Below are positions 44,912 to 53,440 of a DNA stretch of 64,000 nucleotides, one piece after another. This DNA comes from Fibrobacterota bacterium (GTDB taxonomy: Bacteria; Fibrobacterota; Chitinivibrionia; Chitinivibrionales; Chitinispirillaceae). Below the pieces are notes generated by a model. The model was not told the DNA's origin. It did no database searches and saw only the letters and a program-made list of their open reading frames with translations. The stretch is taken from assembly GCA_023412475.1 (NCBI GenBank), contig JAEYNR010000034.1:1-64000 (forward strand), given 5' to 3'. The stretch's first letter is position 1. Each line of letters starts with the position of its first letter. The position numbers were made by a program, and so were the translations under genes.

Positions 44912-45253
44912 TTATGAAAGCTGATCAATAATTTCATCAATTTTATCTGCCAATATGAAATCATTTTCCGAAAGACCGCCGATTTTTTGTGTATGCAGCT
45001 CCAGGGTAAGTTTATTAAAATGCAGATGCATATCAGGGTGATGTCCCTCATCTTCTGCAATCTGGGCGATATTGTTGATCAGCTCTATTGCGTCCATGAA
45101 TGTTTCTCTCTTTACCGTCTTTACCAGACGATGAGGTTTTTTGCGGTCGATTTTCCAACCGGTCAGGCTTTTGATCAGATCATTTTCTTCTTCCTCGTCA
45201 AGAGGTGGCACTCCACCTTCACAGAGTATACAGCGTTTTTTTCGTAGTTCCAT
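44912..45253 (-). CDS. Pterin-4a-carbinolamine dehydratase
   Basis: 113 residues from ATG 45253, which follows GGGGAGAC; a longer frame upstream overlaps the msrA end. It has the family motif EGHHPDMHLHFNKLTLELHT, the His residues of the active site. It recycles tetrahydropterin in aromatic amino-acid hydroxylation or acts on molybdopterin-like substrates; no hydroxylase is in the window. Two Cys near the N-terminus (CILC) are extra. It belongs to the run msrA, this gene and DUF2156. Confidence 0.87.
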   Translation of the reverse strand: MELRKKRCILCEGGVPPLDEEEENDLIKSLTGWKIDRKKPHRLVKTVKRETFMDAIELINNIAQIAEDEGHHPDMHLHFNKLTLELHTQKIGGLSENDFILADKIDEIIDQLS

Positions 45254-45288
45254 TGATGTCTCCCCGGACGATCTGTTTTCCCTATAAG

Positions 45289-45828
45289 TCACTGTTTTGT
45301 TTTCCACATACGTTCCACAAATCTAGTTCTTCCAGATCCGTGTTTATACATTTCATAGCGAAAAGGGTTCTTTTTATAGTAATCCTGATGGTAGTCTTCG
45401 GCTGGATAAAAGCTGGTTGCTTCTACAATTTCAGTGACGATGGGTTTATCAAATTTACCAGATTTTTCCAATTTTGATTTAGATCGCTCTGCCAGTTTTT
45501 TCTGTTCTTCGTTGTGGTAGAAAATGGCGGTACGATATTGGCTTCCTCTATCTGCGAATTGCTGATTTCTGGTGGTTGGATCGATATTCCTCCAGAAAAC
45601 CTCCAGAAGTTCTTTGTAGCTTATTTTTTGTGGATCATAGAGTACCTCTACTGCTTCGAAATGTCCTGTAATACCGGTTGATACTTCTTCATAGCTGGGA
45701 TTTTCGATATTGCCCCCTATATATCCAACCATTGTGGAAATAACACCATCAAGAAAATCAAAGGGGCCTTGCATACACCAGAAACACCCACCGGCAAATG
45801 TGGCTTTCTGATATTTCGTTTCTGCCAT
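45289..45828 (-). CDS. msrA: Peptide methionine-S-sulphoxide reductase
   Basis: 179 residues. GCFWC motif near the N-terminus contains the catalytic Cys; EVSTGITGHFEAVEVLYD and DRGSQYRTAIFY blocks follow. It repairs oxidised methionine in proteins using thioredoxin. ATG follows AAGGAG. No MsrB domain or gene is seen next to it. Confidence 0.95.
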   Translation of the reverse strand: MAETKYQKATFAGGCFWCMQGPFDFLDGVISTMVGYIGGNIENPSYEEVSTGITGHFEAVEVLYDPQKISYKELLEVFWRNIDPTTRNQQFADRGSQYRTAIFYHNEEQKKLAERSKSKLEKSGKFDKPIVTEIVEATSFYPAEDYHQDYYKKNPFRYEMYKHGSGRTRFVERMWKTKQ

Positions 45829-46216
45829 ACCTGCTCCTTTTTGAAGGCATTCATTATATATACGGTCGAAGAGTGGCGGATAGTAAAAGGGAGAGATTCT
45901 ATAGTAGTTTTGCTGGTTTATAAGAGTCGCTTCCAGATAACTCCCAACCGACTATTGCTCAGTTATCTAATCGGAAAAGCTATGAATTGCTATCATACTA
46001 TTATTCAAACAGAAGAAAATTTTCAAATCACAATTCTAAACAAGTTTCAAAATACTCAAATCCTAAACAGGAAAAAGAGTGTTTCAAAAAACATTTTCAC
46101 TAATTAGGACAATATCTGATGTGGCCTTTGTGGCTGTGATGGTGATAAAAGGGAGGCGAAATGTATATTTTACCCATTTGCAATTTTTCTGCCAATAACA
46201 GGGGTAAAGTGCTTAA
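45829..46216. other. Divergent gap msrA/GT4
   Basis: 388 AT-rich bases that hold copy 4 of the dispersed repeat and no gene. Both flanking genes are transcribed outward from it, so both promoters must lie here. Confidence 0.4.
45965..46085 (+). repeat. Dispersed non-coding repeat, copy 4
   Basis: Starts TATCTAATCGGAAAAGCTATGAATTGCTATCAT, continues AATCACAATTCTAAACAAGTTTC and CAAATCCTAAACAGG, and ends AAGAGTGTTTC. The best-preserved match is to copy 5 at 57977. Confidence 0.7.
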
Positions 46217-47335
46217 TTGAAAATTGTATTCATGAACTCAATTCAGAGTGATATCTGGCGTGGTGGCGAGAAATGGATGGTAAATGCTGCTAGTGGTCTG
46301 GCTGGCAAAGGGCATCAGGTTACTTGTATCGGAAGAAGTGATGCGGTCTGGCTTCAAAAGGCAGCCAGTCGTGGCTTAGAAGTACTCCACCTTCCTATTC
46401 ATGCTGATTTTGATCCCTTTATCATTGGCAGGCTTTATCAAAAGTTTAAAAAAGAGCAGATTGACCTTCTGTGCTGCAACTTTGAGAAAGATGTACGGCT
46501 TGGGGGAATTGCGGCCAGGTTGTCTGGAGTACCCTGTATTTTTGTGAGAAAAGGCCTCTCTCTTATTTACCAAAAGCTTCGATATAAACTGGCTTACAAA
46601 TACATCGTTGACAGAATTATCACTCCGGCACACTTCATAAAAAAGAACTTTAAGGAGTTCTCCTGGATTGACCAAGATAACATTCATGTGATTCATAATG
46701 GTGTGGAAATCCCGGATACCAGTGCTTTTTCAAAAGAGAAGCTAAAGGGGGTTGCCGGGGTTCCTGTTGAAAGTAAGATGATTCTGGGGGCAGGAAGTTT
46801 ACATCCTCAGAAGGGATTTCAGTATCTGATTGAGGCCCTTAAAATACTGCATCAATCGGGAAATAAGGTTCATCTGGTTATTACAGGTGGAGGCGATCCG
46901 AAACCTTATCAGGATATTTCAGAGTCCTTTGGGCTTGGCGGGTATGTTCATTTCACCGGGCATCGTGATGATGTCAGGGAACTGATGTATGGAGCAGATG
47001 TTTTTGTTCTTAGTTCAGTCGATGAGGGTCTGCCAAATGTGGTTCTGGAGGCGATGAGTGTTGGAACTGCGGTGGTAGCAGCTTTGGCTGGTGGAACTGA
47101 TGAGATAATTAGCGATGGAGTTAATGGTTTTACTGTTCCAATAAAGGATAGCTTAAAAATCGCGGAGAAAGCCAGGGTATTGCTGGAAAATGAGAATCTG
47201 CGAAAGCAGTTTGGAGCTGAAGGTTTAAAACGTATACACAATGATTTTACTATGGAAGTAATGATTGATTCTCTGAATGAGTTGTTTGTAAGGAGTGTAC
47301 AAAAAAATATGGAAAGCAAACAGAAGTTCTTGTAA
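46217..47335 (+). CDS. Glycosyltransferase family 4
   Basis: 372 residues. TTG start (46217) chosen since KIVFMNSIQSDIWRGGEKW is the typical first strand; the alternative ATG is five codons in. GT-B fold: donor-binding block GAGSLHPQKGFQYLIEAL, VHFTGHRDDV, and SSVDEGLPNVVLEAMSVGTAVVAALAGGTDEII with the conserved Glu. It transfers a sugar from a nucleotide donor in glycan or LPS synthesis. The next gene is GT9, 46 bases on. Confidence 0.9.
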   Translation: MKIVFMNSIQSDIWRGGEKWMVNAASGLAGKGHQVTCIGRSDAVWLQKAASRGLEVLHLPIHADFDPFIIGRLYQKFKKEQIDLLCCNFEKDVRLGGIAARLSGVPCIFVRKGLSLIYQKLRYKLAYKYIVDRIITPAHFIKKNFKEFSWIDQDNIHVIHNGVEIPDTSAFSKEKLKGVAGVPVESKMILGAGSLHPQKGFQYLIEALKILHQSGNKVHLVITGGGDPKPYQDISESFGLGGYVHFTGHRDDVRELMYGADVFVLSSVDEGLPNVVLEAMSVGTAVVAALAGGTDEIISDGVNGFTVPIKDSLKIAEKARVLLENENLRKQFGAEGLKRIHNDFTMEVMIDSLNELFVRSVQKNMESKQKFL

Positions 47336-47381
47336 ATCAGAGAAAGAGTTCTAAACAATGTTAGTTTAAGTGATCTAAAAA

Positions 47382-48476
47382 ATGAAACAGCAGACAGAGA
47401 AACTCATTAGAAGTAAAATACCCGGCCTGTTTATAACTCTTTTTTTCCGCAGGCGTACTGCACGTGATTACAGTGGTCCTCCGGGGCATGTCGTTTTTCT
47501 GCGACCAGGAAAACTTGGTGATATGCTTGTGACCACACCTTTATTGCGCGCATTAAAAACTGAGTTACCTCAGATAACCATCACTGTTATCTGCAGTCCA
47601 TACAACCATATAATGATCAAAAATACTCGTGATGTGGACAATGTTAAGGTTGTCAACTTTCATTCAATATTTTCCTTATCAGCTTTACTCAAATGGATTC
47701 GCACAAACCGGGTGGATTTGGTAGTTGATCTTACTCCGGGTATTTCCAGAACATCCACAGTGCTGTCTTGTTTGTTGAGTAAGACAGGGATAAGGACCGC
47801 CGGGATGAACAAGGGGGAATTTTCCAGATTCTTTGATCTCAATATAGAACCTCAGGGAATGCACATTATAGATCGTAAAAGGGTGCTACTGGAAACTGTA
47901 TTGCAATACCAGTTTAAAACTAACGACTTCTATCCTTTGATCCACTCTACAGAAAAGCAGGTTGTTGCAGCAACCGATTTTATAAGAGGAGTCGGTAAAG
48001 ATAAGTTCATTATAGGGATCAACTTATCTGCGGGTAGAACAGAACGTCAGTGGGCCTATGATAATTATCTAAAACTTTCACTTATGATCAGGGAGCATTT
48101 CGGTGAATCGGTGAAGACCATTCTTTTTTCACATGGAAAACAGAGACAATGGGCAGAGAAGATTGGCAGGCAAACCGATTTCTATATTGCTCCTGCAACA
48201 GATATATTAACCACGGCTGAGATTCTCAGATTCTGTGGATTGCTGTTTACCCCCGATACTGCATTCCTTCATCTGGCATCAGCATTGAAAATTCCGGTAG
48301 TTGCCCTTTATCATACTGCTGGTGAAAACCTGATAAGATGGAGAGCGTATGGTGTAGAAGCAAGGGAGCTTGTTGCCCCTAAGTCAAAAGATGTAAACGA
48401 GATTTCCGCACAGGAAGCTTTTTATGCAATTAATGGATTATTAGAAACAGGTAAAGAGGATACCGAGATCAGATGA
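47382..48476 (+). CDS. Glycosyltransferase family 9 (heptosyltransferase-like)
   Basis: 364 residues. GT9 start RPGKLGDMLVTTPLLRALKTELP, VDLVVDLTPGISRTSTVL and late DTAFLHLASALKIPVVALYHTAGENLIRW. GT9 enzymes add ADP-heptose in LPS core synthesis; without other LPS genes around, the donor stays open. It forms a pair with GT4 and precedes a barrel protein. Confidence 0.9.
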   Translation: MKQQTEKLIRSKIPGLFITLFFRRRTARDYSGPPGHVVFLRPGKLGDMLVTTPLLRALKTELPQITITVICSPYNHIMIKNTRDVDNVKVVNFHSIFSLSALLKWIRTNRVDLVVDLTPGISRTSTVLSCLLSKTGIRTAGMNKGEFSRFFDLNIEPQGMHIIDRKRVLLETVLQYQFKTNDFYPLIHSTEKQVVAATDFIRGVGKDKFIIGINLSAGRTERQWAYDNYLKLSLMIREHFGESVKTILFSHGKQRQWAEKIGRQTDFYIAPATDILTTAEILRFCGLLFTPDTAFLHLASALKIPVVALYHTAGENLIRWRAYGVEARELVAPKSKDVNEISAQEAFYAINGLLETGKEDTEIR

Positions 48477-48512
48477 ATATTATTTCCCGAAGGGGACATA
48501 CCGGATAAACAA

Positions 48513-49202
48513 ATGAAAAAAAAATCGCTTATCAGAATCATACAGTCGCTGGTTTTAATATTTCTGTTATCGGCAAAGATCTCAGCATCTCAGGTAATTG
48601 ACAGAATGTTCTTTGCTGGGGTCAGCATTTCATATCATGACAGACTTGGCCATCTTACTTTTTCTGATGGTAGTGAGCAGGATATAGGCCGCTCTGAAAT
48701 TCCATCTGTGGGGCTTGTCGCAGGTAAGAGGTTCGCCCTGCCCTGGAAAATAAGACTGCATGTCCCTTTAAATCTGGATTACGGTTCTGTAAGAGAAGAA
48801 CCGGATGAATCTTTTGATGGGGTGACTAAGAGCAGCCTGTTTCACTTAGGTTTGATACCGGTACTGCAGTTACCTCTGAGACTGAGTTCAGAATCTGCCT
48901 TGTATTTGTCACTTGGAAGCGGTTTCCATTTAGTTCGATTTACCGAGAATACAGGTGATGACTTCATGAATACAGCAAACTGCTCTTCTGTCAGCTTTAC
49001 AGGGGGGGCGGGGTTTGAGACTATGACATCAAAAAGCCGGGCGATTTCTGTTCAATACTCTCTGCGTTATGGAAAACCGGTTTATTATAAATTCATGAAG
49101 GATCTTTTCCCTCACAAGGGGCTCGATTATAAGGAAACGATCTTTACCCACAGTATTCAGTTTATGGTATTGGTATACAAGGGCTTCCGGCCCTTGAGAT
49201 GA
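48513..49202 (+). CDS. Probable outer-membrane beta-barrel protein
   Basis: 229 residues with a signal peptide (IIQSLVLIFLLSAKISA). The rest alternates beta-strands with turn-rich loops (LRLHVPLNLDYGS-type, RLSSESALYLSLGSGFHLV, VSFTGGAGFETM), ending in LVYKGFRPL. Strand pattern and exported start suggest an eight-strand barrel. No family name is sure. It closes the GT4-GT9 run and faces rsmE on the other strand. Confidence 0.6.
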   Translation: MKKKSLIRIIQSLVLIFLLSAKISASQVIDRMFFAGVSISYHDRLGHLTFSDGSEQDIGRSEIPSVGLVAGKRFALPWKIRLHVPLNLDYGSVREEPDESFDGVTKSSLFHLGLIPVLQLPLRLSSESALYLSLGSGFHLVRFTENTGDDFMNTANCSSVSFTGGAGFETMTSKSRAISVQYSLRYGKPVYYKFMKDLFPHKGLDYKETIFTHSIQFMVLVYKGFRPLR

Positions 49203-49223
49203 TTTTCGGGTGTATTGGTATTA

Positions 49224-49937
49224 TCATACGCACAGAAGCTGAGCGCAGAGTACGATTGACGCAAGTTCGGTACGCAGTCGGGTGGGAGCTATTTTCACCA
49301 TGGTTGAACCCTCTGTTTTTAAAAGTGAGATCTCCTTTTCGCTGTAACCGCCGGGTGGACCGATAAAGCAGGACACAGGAAAATTAACTGTGTTAATTAT
49401 TGTGCTAAAGCTTTCACCTTCAGGATCGGCTGTGATTTTTTTGCCTGAACAGTTTTCCAGTGCATTTTCAAGGGTTATGGGGTTGTCCAGTTCAGGAATA
49501 AAGGGATAGAGTGATTGTTTCATTGCCGAGATCATCTTGTTTTGCAGTCTCTGGCAATGTTTTGGCCAAAATTTATTCCACCACTGGTCCTGAGAGCAGG
49601 TGCAGATAACTGGTGTAATCCGCTCGACCCCCATTGCAGCACATGCTGTTGCAACCGTTTCCAGAGCATCACGATCAGGGATACCGACATTCAGGTGAAT
49701 TTTGGTATTTATTCTTTGCGAAGTTTTTCTGTGTACAATATTTCCGTAAGCCTGACTATCATGCACCTCATTAAGAGTACAGGTAAAAATCTGCCCGCAG
49801 CCATCAGTAACGTTGAACATTTGGTTTTGCTTTAGCCGCAGAACTCTGATAGCATGAGTGGTTTCTGCCCGGTCAAGTATTATGGAATTTTCTGTGATTT
49901 GACAGGAATAAAAAAGGAAATGGGTATAGTCTCTCAT
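49224..49937 (-). CDS. rsmE: 16S rRNA m3U1498 methyltransferase
   Basis: 237 residues. SPOUT-class knot blocks: HAIRVLRLKQNQ, GIPDRDALETV, ISAMKQS, FIGPPGGYSEKEISLLK and PTRLRTELASI. It methylates U1498 of 16S rRNA. Its ATG overlaps the lytic transglycosylase stop by four bases, so it is the last gene of a coupled operon. Confidence 0.92.
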   Translation of the reverse strand: MRDYTHFLFYSCQITENSIILDRAETTHAIRVLRLKQNQMFNVTDGCGQIFTCTLNEVHDSQAYGNIVHRKTSQRINTKIHLNVGIPDRDALETVATACAAMGVERITPVICTCSQDQWWNKFWPKHCQRLQNKMISAMKQSLYPFIPELDNPITLENALENCSGKKITADPEGESFSTIINTVNFPVSCFIGPPGGYSEKEISLLKTEGSTMVKIAPTRLRTELASIVLCAQLLCV

Positions 49938-50707
49938 GGCTTTTTCTGTGTTACTGCTGAAAGGTCTTCGGTCTCAGAGCTGCGATCCGCAATGCTCTTC
50001 AATTTATAATAAGAGTTAAGGACTTTTCTGTAATAGTTAATGGAAAGTGGTTCATTTTTAGATAGAGTCATTTTAATAGTATGGGGACCTTGGTTGTAGG
50101 CCAGCAGGCCCAGTTTGAAACTTTGAAAGCGGTTAATAAGATGGGTAAGGTAAGCTACTCCTACAGCGATATTGATTTCCGGATTTAGAAGATCATTCTC
50201 GGATTTAAGTTCAATATTGAGCAACTTTGCCATGTCCTGTGCAGTCTCGAATTTTACCTGCATTAATCCCATAGCACCGCTAAGATTACCGCTTCTGTAT
50301 CTGCCTAATGCATTAGGGTCAAAGACGCTTTCCACGTGTATTACTGCAAGAAGCAGGACTGGATCGTAGCCGAATTGTTTGCTGCTGGAATAGACCAGAT
50401 CTGATAGTTGCATAATCGTATTTGGCTTGGTTTTTCTTCCTGCGAAAGAATTAAGCAATTGGGTAATTCTGGACTTCTCGCGGGTCTCCTTTAGGGTGTA
50501 CTCGAACAGGAGGTTATCTTTTTTTAGTTCTGCGATGTTATTGGTGAATTTATGCCTGCGGTGTTCATTGTTTAGAATCACAAGGCTCAGTGTGGTGAAA
50601 AAGACTAGAAGCAGTGCGATAAATACTATGCTGAGAAGTTCAGAAATCCAAATTTTGCTGCCATGGAGCAGAATTCCTATTCGTTTAAATTTATTGGTTT
50701 TAATCAT
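49934..50707 (-). CDS. Membrane-anchored lytic transglycosylase (SLT family)
   Basis: 257 residues. One N-terminal span (about 23-45), a coiled segment, then an SLT domain. Catalytic Glu E126 in AVIHVESVFDP, then GLMQVKFETAQ, and AYNQGPHTI late. It cleaves the beta-1,4 bond between muramic acid and glucosamine in peptidoglycan, forming the 1,6-anhydro end. It overlaps the STAS gene by four bases upstream and rsmE by four downstream. Confidence 0.9.
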   Translation of the reverse strand: MIKTNKFKRIGILLHGSKIWISELLSIVFIALLLVFFTTLSLVILNNEHRRHKFTNNIAELKKDNLLFEYTLKETREKSRITQLLNSFAGRKTKPNTIMQLSDLVYSSSKQFGYDPVLLLAVIHVESVFDPNALGRYRSGNLSGAMGLMQVKFETAQDMAKLLNIELKSENDLLNPEINIAVGVAYLTHLINRFQSFKLGLLAYNQGPHTIKMTLSKNEPLSINYYRKVLNSYYKLKSIADRSSETEDLSAVTQKKP

Positions 50708-51330
50708 GGCTTTTGTTGAATAGTATCTTTGAGGATTCCCAACTGTTCCAGCGGACGTAGTCTTTCCTGCATTCTGTTAATTTCAATAATCGCGTGTTGC
50801 TTGTATGTAGTAAGTTCGTAGAGTACTTGTTGTTGTTCTTTGAGGTGACTGTTCTGAAGTCGTATAATAAAAAGTAATGTTGCAAACCATCCGCTTAAGA
50901 CTATTAGCACAAAGATGGCTACTGGACGAGAGAGTCTCACCCCGGTTTTGCGGGAAAGAAAAACACCTCTGCGTCTTAGTGTTGCTATAAGTCCTGCTGG
51001 TGCGGCTGTGGAGTCATCCGGATAAACAGGAATAAGATTGAAGAAAGGGGCGAAGGCTCTGGTGAGAGTTTCGTTTTTAAATATAAGGCCCAGCTCGCCT
51101 CCCTTTGCTTTTACAGAATTGAGTATTTGAAGGAACATCTGTACAACTGACTCATCTATATAGGTGACATTTTCCATATTCACCATAAAGCGCCGGTTGC
51201 CATCGTGGAGAAGAACCGAGAATTTTTCCCTCATCTGAGGGATGAGCTCTTTTGGAAATGCTCCTGACAAAAACAAAAACACTGTATCGTTTCGTCCTTC
51301 AATTATTATATCCAGTGTTTCAAAGTGCAT
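50704..51330 (-). CDS. STAS-domain protein with one membrane span
   Basis: 208 residues. STAS domain (about 1-110), like anti-sigma-factor antagonists: RFMVNMENVTYIDESVVQMFLQIL, the Ser/Asp spot where such proteins are phosphorylated (here DES). Then a basic linker, one span (about 138-158) and a coiled coil. So it is a STAS unit tethered to the membrane. It overlaps the pseudo-GH57 gene by 11 bases. No kinase or phosphatase partner is adjacent. Confidence 0.78.
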   Translation of the reverse strand: MHFETLDIIIEGRNDTVFLFLSGAFPKELIPQMREKFSVLLHDGNRRFMVNMENVTYIDESVVQMFLQILNSVKAKGGELGLIFKNETLTRAFAPFFNLIPVYPDDSTAAPAGLIATLRRRGVFLSRKTGVRLSRPVAIFVLIVLSGWFATLLFIIRLQNSHLKEQQQVLYELTTYKQHAIIEINRMQERLRPLEQLGILKDTIQQKP

Positions 51331-53239
51331 CTATGTCTTCGCCTTTTCTTCTGATTTTTCTGAAGATGATCCTGCCAATGTTTTTCCATTGAGAGGATGG
51401 TTCCATATCTACATTACAACAGAGAATGATGGCGAGTCCCTGAGATGGTTCGCAGGAGTACTCCGGAGATGATGCAGGGATACACCAGATGTCAAAAGGC
51501 TTCTGAGTTTGAAAATAGAGCCGCAATCCTCCAACTCGATCTTCTATGACCCACTTTGTAGCTGATTTGAACTCAAAAAACTCAACTCCCGATTTTTCAA
51601 ATATCTGAGAGCGGTGCTGGATTTTTACATCACCACTGCAAAGGCCTGGGAAGCTAAAGAAAAGCTGGGTGGCAAATTTAAAATGACAATCCATCAGCGA
51701 GAGATTAGAGAGTTGATAGACAAAACTAAAAACTGGAGAATCCTGTTCGAGCCCGTAAACTTTTTCTATGTTCAGTGGGCTGAAACGGTCAGCTCTTAGA
51801 ATAGAGCCCTGATGCTCAAGAACGATTTTTACTCCGGAACTGGTTTTGCGGGCTTTGTACTCAAAATGACCATTTAGGAAATTGCCCAGCTCTTTTGCGG
51901 TTCCGTTAATCAGATCTGAACTTTTGCAGTCCTGAGGAAGAATGCGATCGATAAACCAGGTTCTCGATTTTCCGGCAACCAGGATGTTTGGTGGCTGATG
52001 CTGCTGGGGGGAGTAGGCTGCACAGAGATTGAGGTGGCGGTCACGGAAATCAAAGGCAAAGATCTGGCCTCCGTTGGTGTTATCGATATAGGCTTTAAGA
52101 GATTTATTAGCAAGAATTATTGATTTGACACCATTTTTCAGAAAATCAGTTATTCTGATTTGACCACCTATAGTATTATTTTTCAGATACAGGGTTCGCT
52201 CAATGTTAATGAGTTTAGCATAGGACCACAGCCGGTCGTTAGTGTTTTCGAACCCGTATTCTTTTCCCGGAAGAAGCCGATGGATATCCTGCACCATGCA
52301 CAACTGACGGATCAGAGGGGCAACTGTTTTAAATTCTTTGGCTGCTTTTAGTTTGTTGCTGACATCTAGAAGCTTGCGCTGCAAGATGCCGATCTGATCG
52401 AATGAATAAAGGTAATTAAGAAAGTGCTGGTCGGTCCGTTTGTTGCCTTCAATAAGAAGACTGGAAGGAACATACTGTAATCCCAGAGCCGGGTTGGAGA
52501 TGATATACTCGCTGAAGCGGACCGATTGGAAATTGAGAAGATATTTGTCAATTTCACCGGCAGCAAAACGCAGCCATCGGAAAGGATCGTTGCTTGCACT
52601 CAGCGGTATCATATAGTGGATGGTTGTGAATTTTTCGTTTGCCTGTTCTCTTTTATCCTGAGAAAATATCTGATTTAGCCAGTCAATGAAATTGGCAGGG
52701 GCAGTCATGGGGTTAATGACATTGGTGGCTATCAGGGCCAGTGCTTTACCTGTATGCTCCGCCATCCAGTAACCGCAGCAATACCTGGTATCAATAGGGA
52801 AAAGTTCCTGATTGAGAATAGCGTAATTGAGCCCTGCATTAGAGAGCATATCAATCAGAAATGGTTCCCAGTTGGAACAGGGCGGGAAGAAGCCACAAGG
52901 GGTTTCGCCGGCTAGTTCAGAAAAAAGCTGCATACCATGCTTGATATTATGAGTGGTCAAATCAGGAGGTGAAAGGCTGAGAAATGGTTCTGTATAGCCG
53001 GTTAAGACCCATTCCAGATTGCCTTTTTTAGATAATTCCCGCAATTTTGATAATAAAAGAACATCTATGGATTCCAGAAAGTACCCGGGAAAAACCAGAT
53101 TAAAGCGAAGGTGCGGAAACTCTGTTGCGATGGAAAGTAAATTGGTGGTGAATGAGTTTATTGCATCCTTAAGGGCCGTTTTTGGCATAAGCCGATTTTT
53201 ACAGGGATGAAGTAATAAAGCTATTGCATGTCGTTTCAT
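51320..53239 (-). CDS. GH57-fold protein lacking the catalytic residues
   Basis: 639 residues from ATG 53239. The whole length follows GH57 with the C-terminal DUF1925/DUF1926-type part: LRFNLVFPGYFLES, VLTGYTEPFLSL, CGFFPPCSNWEPFLIDML, GLNYAILNQELF and a late beta-domain. In active 4-alpha-glucanotransferases the third region reads like WLTERVWEP, with the nucleophile Glu; here the matching stretch is PPCSNWEP, with Cys in its place. The acid-base region (DDGEKFG) is replaced by SASNDPF. So it is probably not an active hydrolase. It has no signal peptide. It is the first gene of a four-gene overlapping operon with STAS, lytic transglycosylase and rsmE. Confidence 0.78.
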   Translation of the reverse strand: MKRHAIALLLHPCKNRLMPKTALKDAINSFTTNLLSIATEFPHLRFNLVFPGYFLESIDVLLLSKLRELSKKGNLEWVLTGYTEPFLSLSPPDLTTHNIKHGMQLFSELAGETPCGFFPPCSNWEPFLIDMLSNAGLNYAILNQELFPIDTRYCCGYWMAEHTGKALALIATNVINPMTAPANFIDWLNQIFSQDKREQANEKFTTIHYMIPLSASNDPFRWLRFAAGEIDKYLLNFQSVRFSEYIISNPALGLQYVPSSLLIEGNKRTDQHFLNYLYSFDQIGILQRKLLDVSNKLKAAKEFKTVAPLIRQLCMVQDIHRLLPGKEYGFENTNDRLWSYAKLINIERTLYLKNNTIGGQIRITDFLKNGVKSIILANKSLKAYIDNTNGGQIFAFDFRDRHLNLCAAYSPQQHQPPNILVAGKSRTWFIDRILPQDCKSSDLINGTAKELGNFLNGHFEYKARKTSSGVKIVLEHQGSILRADRFSPLNIEKVYGLEQDSPVFSFVYQLSNLSLMDCHFKFATQLFFSFPGLCSGDVKIQHRSQIFEKSGVEFFEFKSATKWVIEDRVGGLRLYFQTQKPFDIWCIPASSPEYSCEPSQGLAIILCCNVDMEPSSQWKNIGRIIFRKIRRKGEDIDAL

Positions 53240-53359
53240 ATCATTCAAATTATAATTCTTCCATCAACGTTTCAATGGTAGAATTAATTTTTGGTTATTA
53301 TTTGCATACAGGCGCTTGCTGCAGCAAATCCGTTTATTTATATTAGACGATTGCTTTCG

Positions 53360-53387
53360 TTGAAATTCAGTTAGATTCTTATATATC
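53360..53387 (+). promoter_or_regulatory. Possible ppdK promoter
   Basis: TTGAAA (53360-53365) and TATATC (53382-53387) with 16 bases between, about 54 bases before the ppdK start. The match to sigma-70 type is fair. Seen in sequence; unproven. Confidence 0.35.
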
Positions 53388-53440
53388 GCAATTTAATTCC
53401 CTCAAATACAATATCACTACAAGAGCATCGGAGGATAGAA

